From Psychrobacter jeotgali (lineage in GTDB: Bacteria > Pseudomonadota > Gammaproteobacteria > Pseudomonadales > Moraxellaceae): DNA of 64,000 bases. Under the pieces are notes generated by a model, which ran no database searches, had not been told where the DNA came from, and saw only the letters and a list, made by a program, of their open reading frames with translations. Each line of letters begins with the position of its first letter. The stretch's first letter is position 1. Of this stretch, positions 9,165 to 17,634 are shown piece by piece. The position numbers and the translations under genes were made by a program. Location of the stretch: assembly GCF_904846315.1 (NCBI RefSeq), contig NZ_CAJHAF010000001.1, positions 682,001 to 746,000 of the forward strand, read 5' to 3'.

Positions 9165-9614
9165 AAGCGTAACGGGCTATCAGGTAGCGAGAAAGGATAA
9201 GGACGACTAATAAAAAACTATAAGTAAAGTATAATATTTAGATAAGTGCCAATACTTAAGGCACACGACCTAAGTTAAATAACTAAGTAATTAAATGATT
9301 AAGTAAAAGTGATGAAACTGAATGAAAACAATCCATTTGGGCTGCTATTATCAGACACTAAAGCGTAATAAAGTCACCTAATTATAAAGAGTTATCATGA
9401 AAAATGTTAATAAAAATATTATTAGCTATTATAGGTGGCAATAGTTTAGCTTGGCTATCTGAAATTTGATAGTATCAGTAATAGGTTTCAATGAGAACTT
9501 ATTCAGCACGCTTTTAACGACTCCCAGATAAACATTACTGATCGCTGATAACTATTATTAATTAAAAAAATAATCCTTTCAACTTTCAATACCCACTCTT
9601 CGACACCAATTAAT
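9165..9614. other. divergent intergenic region, no gene seen
   Basis: These 450 AT-rich bases lie between the starts of rodA (left, minus) and the M15-like peptidase (right, plus). They must hold the promoters of both, but I see no confident -35/-10 pair, no RNA gene and no open frame with a ribosome-binding site. Confidence 0.5.
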
Positions 9615-10547
9615 ATGACTATTCTTAAAACCAGCACTGTTCTTACCCTGTCCTTATTTATAGGGATGGCTAGTACGCAGGCGGCGATATTGAGTTCCGA
9701 TAATGAGCGCCGTATTCAGGTGCGTCATGGAAACAGTAACAATGCTTATATTGCTCCTGACAATCGTAATAGACCCAGTGATGACTCATATCGTACCAAT
9801 TTAGGTGGTGATAGCTTGCAAGGTCTCATTAATCAAAAACAACGTGAATTTGAATTTGATGCCAAGCTATCTATTGAAGAAAACAAACGAGTTAGGATCA
9901 ACAGACCTGCAGTTAGTAATCGTTATGATACCCGTTATGGAACGGTGGATAATGGCTATGATTATGAGGACGACTATAGCTATCAAGCTCCTGGCAGGGC
10001 TATGGATTTTAATAGCTGGCTGAATAGTAGCCAGTACCGTGCTCAACAAGTGGCCAATTTTCAGCGTTATCTAGGCTCACAGGTAGGGGCTCATAATGTT
10101 CCGCCAATGAACCAGTTGTTAACGACTGCTCGCAGTTGGGACAAGTGCGGATATGAACCTTATCAGTTGCCACCGCAGGAGCTATGGTCGAATATTGTGC
10201 CTACTATAAAGCTTTATAATGCGCTCAAAGGACAAGGCATCTTACCGTCTACTACAGAGATTCGTTCGGTATACCGTAGTCCAGGACTTAATAGCTGCGC
10301 GGGCGGAGCTAATAGTAGTAAACATATGACCGCAGGGGCTTTGGATATTTGGGTGCCTGAATATGAGGGTAACTCGTGGCGTACTAGTGAAATGCAGGAT
10401 AATTTATGCCGTTTTTGGCAATATCAGGGTAGCCATTATGATTTTGGTTTGGGGATATATTCAACCGGCGCTGTCCATTTAGATACTCAAGGCTACCGCA
10501 AATGGGGCGCCCAGCATACCGCTAACTACTCTGCTTGTCGTTATTAG
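9615..10547 (+). CDS. exported M15-type D-Ala-D-Ala carboxypeptidase-like protein
   Basis: A signal peptide (TVLTLSLFIGMASTQAA, cut near residue 24) is followed by a ~90-residue low-complexity linker rich in Asn, Asp, Arg and Tyr, and then a C-terminal domain of the peptidase M15 superfamily. The zinc-ligand pattern is visible as SSKHMTAGALDIW (His and Asp) and AVHLDTQGYRKWG (second His), preceded by the RSVYRSPGLN segment. Such enzymes trim the terminal D-Ala of peptidoglycan or bind it. The role in this cell is inferred from the fold and from the neighbouring wall genes rodA and rlpA. Total length is 310 residues. Confidence 0.75.
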   Translation: MTILKTSTVLTLSLFIGMASTQAAILSSDNERRIQVRHGNSNNAYIAPDNRNRPSDDSYRTNLGGDSLQGLINQKQREFEFDAKLSIEENKRVRINRPAVSNRYDTRYGTVDNGYDYEDDYSYQAPGRAMDFNSWLNSSQYRAQQVANFQRYLGSQVGAHNVPPMNQLLTTARSWDKCGYEPYQLPPQELWSNIVPTIKLYNALKGQGILPSTTEIRSVYRSPGLNSCAGGANSSKHMTAGALDIWVPEYEGNSWRTSEMQDNLCRFWQYQGSHYDFGLGIYSTGAVHLDTQGYRKWGAQHTANYSACRY

Positions 10548-10750
10548 AGAGTTTTAAATTTATAAGTTTTTGGCTTTAATATACGTATCGGTCATCGAAA
10601 GGCAAATGCGATATAAAAAACTGTGCTTTAATAGGCACTGCTAATAATCATTGATAACAGTTTATTTTTGATGACAATTATCGAATATTAATGTTTTAGG
10701 CTTATTGTTAGCTTCATTGCCAAATTATAGAGATATGTAGAGCGATACTT

Positions 10751-11311
10751 ATGGAAAGCTTGCAATTAGCGTTAGAAAAATTATGGCTGCTATATATAAA
10801 AGGATCTAAAGTATTTCGAGCGCCAATGGCTTACATAGGGTTCGCTTTTACCATACTATTATTACTATTGCCCAGCGCTTGCAGTTCAGAGCAGATGAGT
10901 AATGAATCAGCTATTAATGAGATTCACTCAGAACACAAAGCTCTAGAAGCGCAAGAGGTCGAAGATAATATTGTCAACTCTTATGCACGTTTAGCGGCAA
11001 AACGTGCTGATATCTGCCCTAAATTACTACAAAAACAGGTTGATAACCATATTATTAAGCGTAGCTCTGAGGTGATGGTTAATAATCACTGTGATTACTT
11101 TTTATATCCTAGAGTCGGTGAGCGTATCGCTGTTAGTTTAGATAACAACCAACTCGAGGCCCTTCTTATCGTACCTACTATTCATGATTTTGCTAATGGT
11201 GATTATGAAGTGGCGGCTTATGACAAACACGTGATTCGCTTGTCGTATAATGGCGCCACTTATAAACCAAAGCGCCTCAGTTACGATGTCTCTATTAAGG
11301 TTGTAGACTAA
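10751..11311 (+). CDS. putative membrane-anchored or lipoprotein of unknown function
   Basis: I do not recognise this 186-residue protein. It has one hydrophobic segment (YIGFAFTILLLLLPSAC, about residues 28-44) ending in a Cys that could be a lipobox, although the Pro at -3 is unusual. The segment is preceded by a basic/amphipathic N-terminus; an alternative start at 10829 (MAYIGF) would give a more normal signal. The rest is a soluble domain with a VNNHCDYFLYPRVGERI segment and a C-terminal beta-like stretch. It stands between the M15-like gene and the convergent M16 gene. Confidence 0.6.
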   Translation: MESLQLALEKLWLLYIKGSKVFRAPMAYIGFAFTILLLLLPSACSSEQMSNESAINEIHSEHKALEAQEVEDNIVNSYARLAAKRADICPKLLQKQVDNHIIKRSSEVMVNNHCDYFLYPRVGERIAVSLDNNQLEALLIVPTIHDFANGDYEVAAYDKHVIRLSYNGATYKPKRLSYDVSIKVVD

Positions 11312-11330
11312 GTCTAAAATATTAGATAGT

Positions 11331-12914
11331 TTAAGGTTTAGCAGGAGTATTAGTAGGCATTGTGCTCCAAGGATCATCTTGACCTACGGTGACAATCAAA
11401 AATTTATCAGGACTGAGCGTCTCACGCATGGTTTTATTAACCTCTGATAGCTTCACGTTATCAATGCGAGTAGTGTAATCGGTCAAATAACTATCAGGTA
11501 AGTTATAAAAATTCATCATCCCCAATAAACCATTAATCCCAGCGTTACTGGCAAAACTCATCGGAAAGCTATTCTTTAAGTTGTCAGTAGTTAGGCGCAT
11601 CTCATTGGCGCTAATGCCATTCTCTAAAGTGTTATCAATGACCGCTAAGCTGGCATCAATAGCAGCGCGAGCTTTATCAGTGCGAGTAGAAAAGCCAATC
11701 TGATAAGGACCCCGTGCCAGCATTGGATTCATTGAGCCTGAAATACCATAAGTATAGCCAAGGTTTTGACGTATCTCAGTCATCAGTCTGGCATTAAAAT
11801 CCCCACCAGCCAAGACCTCATTACCAACCGCAAAGTTGGTTTGCTGCTGCTGGGCAACAGGATTGGTAGCGCGCTTATTACCCAATTGACCCATGAGTAC
11901 CGTAGTTTGCGTACTAGGAAAAGGAATATGAATATGCTGGGCTTTGGTCAACGGTTTAGGTTCAGGTAAAGTAGCCGCTGCCTTACCAACTGGTAGTTTG
12001 GCAGTGATAGCTTCAGCGAGCTCTTTAGCCTGCTCTAAAGTTAGGTTGCCGGTCATAGCAAGAGAAGCATTGGCTGCGACTAAATAACGCTTTTGAAAAT
12101 CAGTTAGATCATCTCGATCGATAGTTGGCACACTCTCAAGGGTACCGGACGTTGGCTGAGCATAAGGGTGCTCATCATACAAAGCTTTATGAAATGCCAA
12201 ACTGGCAAGACTACCCGGATCTTGCTTTTGTTGTTGCAGGCCGACCAATAATCGAGCTTTATTACGAGCTAAAATCTGCTGATCAAAGCTAGCTTCAGTC
12301 AACATTTGGGTCATCAAGTCAATAGCAGGCAGCAGATGCTCGTCATCAGATAAGCTGCGTAGAGAGACAATAAACATATCTTTATAGGCGCTACTACCCA
12401 GATTGATACCCAAGGTTTCAACCGCGCGGGTAAAGTCATCTTCGTTTAGTTTATCAGTGCCTTGCGACAGCATGGTAGCAGTCATATTGGCAATACCAAA
12501 GCCATCTGGACGTAAACTGCTATCGCGTGCGCTACCGGCATTGAAGCGTAAATCAATATCAACGATCGGCAAGGTGGTGGCACGTACAAAAGCCACTGGA
12601 ACGCCAGCCGTGGTTTTGAAATGCTGGATATCTGGCACGCTCATTTGTAGTGGTTTTACGTCATCCAAACTGCGCAGAGTAGCTAGGGCAGCAATCGGCG
12701 CATCGGGATTTAGCGTCGCACTGGATTGACTACGATCCTCTATATAATCATCAGCATAGACTGGAGTAATGAGTGCTGAGAGACTTAATAATAAAGCGGA
12801 TTTTAAGTAAAAACGGCGCTTAGTCTTAGAGATATGAAGTCTTTTGTTTACAGCAGATTGAGCGTTTGGTTTTGCGTCTGAATCTTTAGTAGACACTAGG
12901 GTTTTATAAGGCAT
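11331..12914 (-). CDS. M16 peptidase-like protein, non-catalytic partner
   Basis: This is the second of two adjacent M16 (pitrilysin/insulinase-like) genes. A signal-like hydrophobic stretch (LKSALLLSLSALITPVYA, about residues 38-55) precedes two M16 domains. The zinc motif HxxEH is absent: the corresponding place reads MTATMLSQGT. The C-terminal half keeps the RQNLGYTYGISG Arg/Tyr motif characteristic of the substrate-binding subunit of two-chain M16 peptidases. Inference: it forms a heterodimer with the product of 13025-14509, one chain giving zinc catalysis and the other Arg/Tyr. It is 527 residues long. The 3' end approaches the convergent 10751-11311 gene closely (19 bases). Confidence 0.88.
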   Translation of the reverse strand: MPYKTLVSTKDSDAKPNAQSAVNKRLHISKTKRRFYLKSALLLSLSALITPVYADDYIEDRSQSSATLNPDAPIAALATLRSLDDVKPLQMSVPDIQHFKTTAGVPVAFVRATTLPIVDIDLRFNAGSARDSSLRPDGFGIANMTATMLSQGTDKLNEDDFTRAVETLGINLGSSAYKDMFIVSLRSLSDDEHLLPAIDLMTQMLTEASFDQQILARNKARLLVGLQQQKQDPGSLASLAFHKALYDEHPYAQPTSGTLESVPTIDRDDLTDFQKRYLVAANASLAMTGNLTLEQAKELAEAITAKLPVGKAAATLPEPKPLTKAQHIHIPFPSTQTTVLMGQLGNKRATNPVAQQQQTNFAVGNEVLAGGDFNARLMTEIRQNLGYTYGISGSMNPMLARGPYQIGFSTRTDKARAAIDASLAVIDNTLENGISANEMRLTTDNLKNSFPMSFASNAGINGLLGMMNFYNLPDSYLTDYTTRIDNVKLSEVNKTMRETLSPDKFLIVTVGQDDPWSTMPTNTPAKP

Positions 12915-13024
12915 AATTTTCTTCTTATCAAAGCAGGGTTAATAGCTATTAATAGTTAGCAACTATTTTACTAACTATTAAGGGTTAGCGTATTTTGGAT
13001 GATTGGCTGCGTTATTCATAACCG

Positions 13025-14509
13025 TTATTTAGCCGCATTGCCTTCTTTATTAGGCGGTACGATATACATAACGGTTAAGTTATTGTTTACCAAATACTTT
13101 TTGCTGGCGGCTTTTATGTCTGCAACCGTAACTTTATCCAGCTTGTTTGGTAGCTCTGCCAGCAACCTATCATCAAGACCAATAGTTTGTAATGAGCCAA
13201 TCATTCGAGCCTGTCCTGCCATACTGTCTTGAGCATAAATCAGACCTGTCATGGTGTTGGTCTTAGCGCGGCTAATCTCCTCAGCCTTGATAGGGTCAGT
13301 AGCCAACTTGTCAATCTCAGCCATGATAGCTTTTTGCGCACGCTCCAAACTCACCCCTTCACGCGGCGTCGCTTGCACTAAGAATAATCCGTCGCCGCGA
13401 TCAAGCAAGTCATAAGAGGTGCCGACAGTAGTCAGCAAACCCTGTTCACGTATCAATCGACTCTCAAGCCTAGCGGATAGCCCGCCGTCTAACACATCTT
13501 GTGCTAAAGATAACGCATAAGCTTGGTTCTCGTTATCCGTAGTCAATAAGCTCGGTACGTTATAACCCATTAATAGTACCGGCACCTCAACGGCTTGCTC
13601 GGAGCTGACTTGCTGATAACCACGGAAACCTTGCTGACGGACAGCGGGACGCTTAGGTAAATTACTGGGTGTTAATTCTCCAAAATAGCTTTTAACTTGT
13701 GCTAGTGCTTGTTGCGGCTCCACATCGCCCACAATAACTAAGGTAGCATTGTTAGGCGCATACCAGGTCTTATACCACTGTTTCAAGTCTGCAAGGGTGA
13801 TAGATTCAAGCTCGTTCATAGGACCAATAACTGATTCGCCTTTGGGGCTATCAGGTAGCGCCAACAGACGAAACGACTCATACGCTTTGGCAAGTGGATT
13901 GTCATCGGTACGTTGACGGCGCTCTTCCATAACAACCTGATGCTCTTTAGCAAACGCTTGCTCATCAAAGATAACATTGGTCATGCGGTCCGCTTCTAGC
14001 TCTAACGCCAAGGGTAAGCGATTAGCTGGGAATAATTCGTAATAACCAGTATAGTCGTAACTGGTAAAAGCGTTATTGCTGCCACCAAATTTGGCAATCA
14101 GACGCTCAAAGTCAGCGCTTGAAACGTTGGTAGTACCTTTAAACATCATATGTTCAAGCAAATGAGAGATACCGCCTTTATCAACGGGCTCATCGGCTGA
14201 ACCCACTCGATACCATATCTGGGTCATCACCACAGGCGCACGGTGATCTTCTTTGATAATAACTTTTAAGCCATTATCTAACTGATATTCATGCCGACCG
14301 GACATATCCATAGCCAAGGTTTGCGATTTATCAGCTGCTAATTCACTCTTAGGCGTATTATCAGTTGATGTCGCTGTATCGTTAGCCGTTGTCTGGCAGC
14401 CAGTAAGAGTCGTGGCTATAGCAAGGGCGCAAGCAATACCTAGCTTTGACTTTTTAGAATATTTGGATAAAGGGGATGGCAATGATGGAGCGAATAAAGA
14501 CCAAGGCAT
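13025..14509 (-). CDS. M16 zinc peptidase, catalytic chain, probable lipoprotein
   Basis: The protein carries a lipoprotein signal with lipobox LTGC near residue 38 (ACALAIATTLTGC), placing it on a membrane of the envelope. The zinc-binding motif HLLEH within GISHLLEHMMFKGT is intact, with the downstream Glu in the ELEADRM region, and QVVMEERRQRTDDNP follows. It has 494 residues, two M16 domains. It lies 110 bases upstream of the non-catalytic partner in the same direction. In Pseudomonas and relatives a similar pair sits next to ftsY, as here. The natural substrate is unknown. Confidence 0.92.
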   Translation of the reverse strand: MPWSLFAPSLPSPLSKYSKKSKLGIACALAIATTLTGCQTTANDTATSTDNTPKSELAADKSQTLAMDMSGRHEYQLDNGLKVIIKEDHRAPVVMTQIWYRVGSADEPVDKGGISHLLEHMMFKGTTNVSSADFERLIAKFGGSNNAFTSYDYTGYYELFPANRLPLALELEADRMTNVIFDEQAFAKEHQVVMEERRQRTDDNPLAKAYESFRLLALPDSPKGESVIGPMNELESITLADLKQWYKTWYAPNNATLVIVGDVEPQQALAQVKSYFGELTPSNLPKRPAVRQQGFRGYQQVSSEQAVEVPVLLMGYNVPSLLTTDNENQAYALSLAQDVLDGGLSARLESRLIREQGLLTTVGTSYDLLDRGDGLFLVQATPREGVSLERAQKAIMAEIDKLATDPIKAEEISRAKTNTMTGLIYAQDSMAGQARMIGSLQTIGLDDRLLAELPNKLDKVTVADIKAASKKYLVNNNLTVMYIVPPNKEGNAAK

Positions 14510-14574
14510 AAGGTTTTCTACTTATAAGATTTATGAATAAAGAGAGCGAACAATCAACCGATAAATATGGGATA

Positions 14575-14760
14575 TTATATGGATTTATGTCCCCCAACCA
14601 TCACACTAGCGGTTGGTTTGAAGCCTTGCGTAGTATTACAGCCTACGGTTGATACTAGTAAAGTAGTCATAATCATAGCGACAATTATTTTGACAACCCT
14701 TTTAGAATGAGAAGCGGTGGGCGTTTTATTAGCATTATAAGTGCATATTATTGAGGACAT
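14575..14760 (-). CDS. very small putative lipoprotein
   Basis: A 61-residue protein with a basic n-region, a hydrophobic stretch (VVKIIVAMIMTTLLVSTVGC) and a lipobox STVGC at about residue 41, leaving a mature peptide of only ~20 residues with the sequence feature KPTASVMVGGHKSI. A clear ribosome-binding site (AGGAAAA) lies 6 bases before the ATG, which supports it as a real gene. Its short mature part resembles that of the next gene (14897-15148): both read GC-x-T followed by a PTA motif. Function unknown. Confidence 0.65.
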   Translation of the reverse strand: MSSIICTYNANKTPTASHSKRVVKIIVAMIMTTLLVSTVGCNTTQGFKPTASVMVGGHKSI

Positions 14761-14896
14761 AAATTTTCCTAAGTCTTAAAGTAAGATCAAAAGTAAGATC
14801 AGTTATCAAAAATAGATTTTCTTGCAAAGAGATTTTTATTAGCCGAATTTTCCCAACATGTTCATAAATAGCGCCATTCCTATAGCGATAAAATTA

Positions 14897-15148
14897 TCAT
14901 AAAATATCTTTCATATCGGAGATGAGCACAGCTGTGGGCTCAAGGGCATTCAGAGTGGCGCAGCCTACCGCTGAAAATGATAATCCCGCTATGGCTAGTA
15001 TTAGAGCCATTGCTTTAGCTTTTTTTAATATGAAACGTCTATCAGTATTCCTCTCTAAGCGCTTCTTAAAAACAGGCTTGCTATCAGCGTCAGTAACGCT
15101 TGATAGAGATTTAGGGCTTGATAGCTGCGCTGTGGTTAGGAGTAACAT
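14897..15148 (-). CDS. small putative lipoprotein, paralogue of the neighbour
   Basis: The open frame reaches 15202, but an ATG at 15148 is preceded by AGGAA at a 5-base spacing and is the better start, giving 83 residues. A long basic n-region rich in Lys, Arg and Ser (about 45 residues) precedes a hydrophobic run and lipobox FSAVGC, leaving a ~20-residue mature peptide with EPTAVLISDMKDI. The mature part is similar to that of 14575-14760, so the two look like a tandem duplication. The long n-region is unusual for a lipoprotein. Function unknown. Confidence 0.6.
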   Translation of the reverse strand: MLLLTTAQLSSPKSLSSVTDADSKPVFKKRLERNTDRRFILKKAKAMALILAIAGLSFSAVGCATLNALEPTAVLISDMKDIL

Positions 15149-15473
15149 ATTTGTTCCTATCGTAAATGAATAACTATTTGGACAGCTCTCTTTTGAACCC
15201 ATACTTAGAGCGGTTAACTATAAACCGACTGTAGCGGAGTTTGAGAGTACTAAAGTCAGTTTTTTGTGTCTAAACCTTAATCTAACTTTTCTTATCCCTT
15301 TTCTATAAGTTTATCATTCATTACTATAGCTCGGGTGTCGCTAAGTGGTTGTTGAATTATGCTAAACTAGCGTAAAACCAATACTCATTTTAATGATTTT
15401 TTATGCAAATAGAATTAGAGCTTATTTGATATTCAATTATGACTCTAACTTTGATAATTTTTAGGGCAAACTT

Positions 15474-16799
15474 ATGAATAACCCCAATAATGCTAATCGC
15501 GTGGTCATCAACCTTGACGGTAGTCTTGATGATTTGGATGACGATGATATTACCTTACCCAGTCTGCCAGCGCAATCTGTCGATATCATTGATGAACCGA
15601 TAGCCGATAAGCCTGAAACTGATGCTGCGTCAGAGACTAGCGATGATATTGCTTTAGGGACACCAATTGTGACGCCTGAGCCTCCAGAAGCTACTGAGGT
15701 CGCCATTAGTGATCACGATGTAAAAGCTAAGTCTGCTACGGTGCCGACTATGCCATTACAACCACAATTAGGTGAGAGTAGTAGCGCTAGTACGAGTAGT
15801 AATGTTAGTACAGAGATGCAGTCAGAGGTCGGTCAACAAGCGCAAGATCAAGATTCGCAAGGCCGCCAAAAAGGCAGTTGGTTCAATCGCATGAAGTCTG
15901 GGCTAAGTAAATCGCGTAAAAACTTAGCCGAAGGTATGGTTAATATTCTCATTGGTGGTAAAGAGATTGACGATGAGTTATTAGAAGAGGTTGAAGATCA
16001 GTTATTAGTAGCTGATATCGGTGTTGACGCTACCAATCGTATTATCAAGAGTTTGACTGAACAGACTGCCCGTGGCGACCTGATTTATGCGCATTCTTTG
16101 TATAAAGCGCTCCAAACAGAATTGGTTGATATTTTGACGCCAAAGGTAGCTCCTTTGGTTATCGATACCAGTAAAAAACCTTTCGTCATTTTAGTAGTTG
16201 GGGTGAATGGGGTGGGCAAAACCACCACTATTGGTAAGTTGGCTAAGCGTCTGCAAGGTGAAGGCAAGTCAGTCATGCTAGCCGCTGGCGATACTTTCCG
16301 TGCAGCGGCAACTGAACAGCTGCAGATTTGGGGTGAGCGTAATCATATACCGGTAATTGCTCAAGGTCATGGTTCCGATAGCGCATCCGTTATCTTTGAT
16401 GCCATGCAATCTGCTAAAGCCAAAAACATCGATGTTCTCATTGCTGATACCGCAGGCCGCTTGCAAAATAAGACTCATCTAATGGCAGAGCTCGAAAAAG
16501 TGGTGCGGGTTATGCGTAAAGCGGATCCTACGGCACCGCACGAGGGTATGATTGTTCTTGATGCGGGCACCGGTCAAAATGCTATCAATCAAGTGGAGCT
16601 GTTTAATAAAGTCGTTCCTTTGACCGGTATTACCATTACCAAACTCGATGGTACCGCTAAGGGCGGAGTAGTCTTTAACATCGCTGAAACTACCGATGTG
16701 CCCATTCGCTATATTGGAGTAGGTGAGTCGATTGATGATTTGCGCGCCTTTAGTCCTAAGCAGTTCGTTGCAGCGTTGTTTGAGACTGAGGAAAGCTAA
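15474..16799 (+). CDS. ftsY: signal recognition particle receptor FtsY
   Basis: FtsY is the SRP receptor GTPase that docks ribosome-nascent chains at the SecYEG translocon. The first ~135 residues are an acidic, Asp/Glu/Ser/Thr-rich A domain. The N domain follows (SRKNLAEGMVNILIGGKEID) and then the G domain with G1 GVNGVGKTTTIGKLAKR (from about residue 243), the DTFRAAATEQL motif, G3 DTAGRLQ near 323 and G4 TKLDGTAKGG near 388. Its 441 residues are normal. It is divergent from the small lipoproteins and M16 genes, a neighbourhood seen in related gammaproteobacteria. Confidence 0.97.
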   Translation: MNNPNNANRVVINLDGSLDDLDDDDITLPSLPAQSVDIIDEPIADKPETDAASETSDDIALGTPIVTPEPPEATEVAISDHDVKAKSATVPTMPLQPQLGESSSASTSSNVSTEMQSEVGQQAQDQDSQGRQKGSWFNRMKSGLSKSRKNLAEGMVNILIGGKEIDDELLEEVEDQLLVADIGVDATNRIIKSLTEQTARGDLIYAHSLYKALQTELVDILTPKVAPLVIDTSKKPFVILVVGVNGVGKTTTIGKLAKRLQGEGKSVMLAAGDTFRAAATEQLQIWGERNHIPVIAQGHGSDSASVIFDAMQSAKAKNIDVLIADTAGRLQNKTHLMAELEKVVRVMRKADPTAPHEGMIVLDAGTGQNAINQVELFNKVVPLTGITITKLDGTAKGGVVFNIAETTDVPIRYIGVGESIDDLRAFSPKQFVAALFETEES

Positions 16800-16837
16800 A
16801 ATCTTGAGAAGCTAGCCTTTGGGTTTACACCTTATTA

Positions 16838-17419
16838 ATGAAAAGAGCAGACGCTATGATAGTAACGACTACCGACTTAGAGCAATATAGCTTGATTTTA
16901 ATTGCTAGTACGAATGAGCATCCAAGCCCTAAGCTGGTGGAAGTAAATTGGCTGCCAAAGGATGATATTTCATGGCGTGCTTCCAAGTCGTTTGCTCAGC
17001 TCAAAAAGCATTACCGGCTAAGCGCTGATGATTTTAGCTTTATAGATAGTAATAGCCTAAGTAGAAAAGACCCTTCCCAAGCTTTATTATTAACAGCGAT
17101 TGATCAGCTGGACGAATATGCTGCTGGCAAGCGCAAGGTTTTTGATCTGCCACTGGATTTGTCATTGGGTACTGAATTTCAGCAAAAAGTATGGCGAGCA
17201 CTCCAAGATATCAATTATGGTGAAACTATCAGTTATGCCACCCTTGCCCAAAATGTCAATAATCCTAAGGGTTACCGCGCAGTTGCCAATGCTAACGGTA
17301 AAAATCCATTTAGCATTATTGTTCCTTGCCACCGTGTGATTGCTAGCGATGGCAAACTTGGCGGCTATACTGGCGGACTCGATAAAAAGGAGTATCTGCT
17401 AGCGCTGGAAGGAGTCTAG
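16838..17419 (+). CDS. ogt: methylated-DNA-protein-cysteine methyltransferase (Ogt/MGMT)
   Basis: This enzyme repairs O6-alkylguanine by suicidal transfer of the alkyl group to its own cysteine. The C-terminal domain carries the active-site motif IIVPCHRVIASDGKLGGYTG and the helix-turn-helix with GETISYATLAQ and NPKGYRAVANANGKNP. The N-terminal ~90 residues are the poorly conserved ribonuclease-H-like domain. It has 193 residues. An alternative ATG at 16856 would shorten it by six residues; neither start has a strong ribosome-binding site. No Ada-type AraC domain is present. Confidence 0.94.
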   Translation: MKRADAMIVTTTDLEQYSLILIASTNEHPSPKLVEVNWLPKDDISWRASKSFAQLKKHYRLSADDFSFIDSNSLSRKDPSQALLLTAIDQLDEYAAGKRKVFDLPLDLSLGTEFQQKVWRALQDINYGETISYATLAQNVNNPKGYRAVANANGKNPFSIIVPCHRVIASDGKLGGYTGGLDKKEYLLALEGV

Positions 17420-17459
17420 TGTAAAATTAGTGAGTATTAAAACTGACTCCTAAGAGCAT

Positions 17460-17499
17460 GTAAAAAGCCAAAAGCTATCTATAGTTTTTGGCTTTTTAC
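17460..17499. terminator. bidirectional terminator between ogt and the feo operon
   Basis: A 19-base inverted repeat with one mismatch (17460-17478 with 17481-17499; core AAAAAGCCAAAA/TTTTTGGCTTTTT) sits between the convergent ogt and feo transcripts. Its last base is part of the stop codon of the small Cys-rich gene. Confidence 0.8.
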
Positions 17500-17624
17500 T
17501 ATTTAGAACACTTGCCGCAGCCTGAACAGTCTTTTGACTTTTTGAAGATTACTCTGCTCCAAACATAATAAACAGAGATAGCCACTATTATAAACACAAG
17601 AAGATATTCTATTGGTGTACTCAT
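17499..17624 (-). CDS. FeoB-associated Cys-rich small membrane protein
   Basis: Reading the minus strand from the ATG at 17622-17624 gives a 41-residue protein: one membrane helix (EYLLVFIIVAISVYYVW) followed by a basic stretch and a Cys-rich tail CSGCGKCSK. This architecture, and the position 10 bases behind feoB, match the FeoB-associated Cys-rich membrane protein family. Members are thought to help FeoB or handle iron; the mechanism is not established. It is too short for usual gene-length cut-offs. FeoC is absent, so this may be the third Feo component here. Confidence 0.85.
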   Translation of the reverse strand: MSTPIEYLLVFIIVAISVYYVWSRVIFKKSKDCSGCGKCSK

Positions 17625-17634
17625 AACTCATTCC

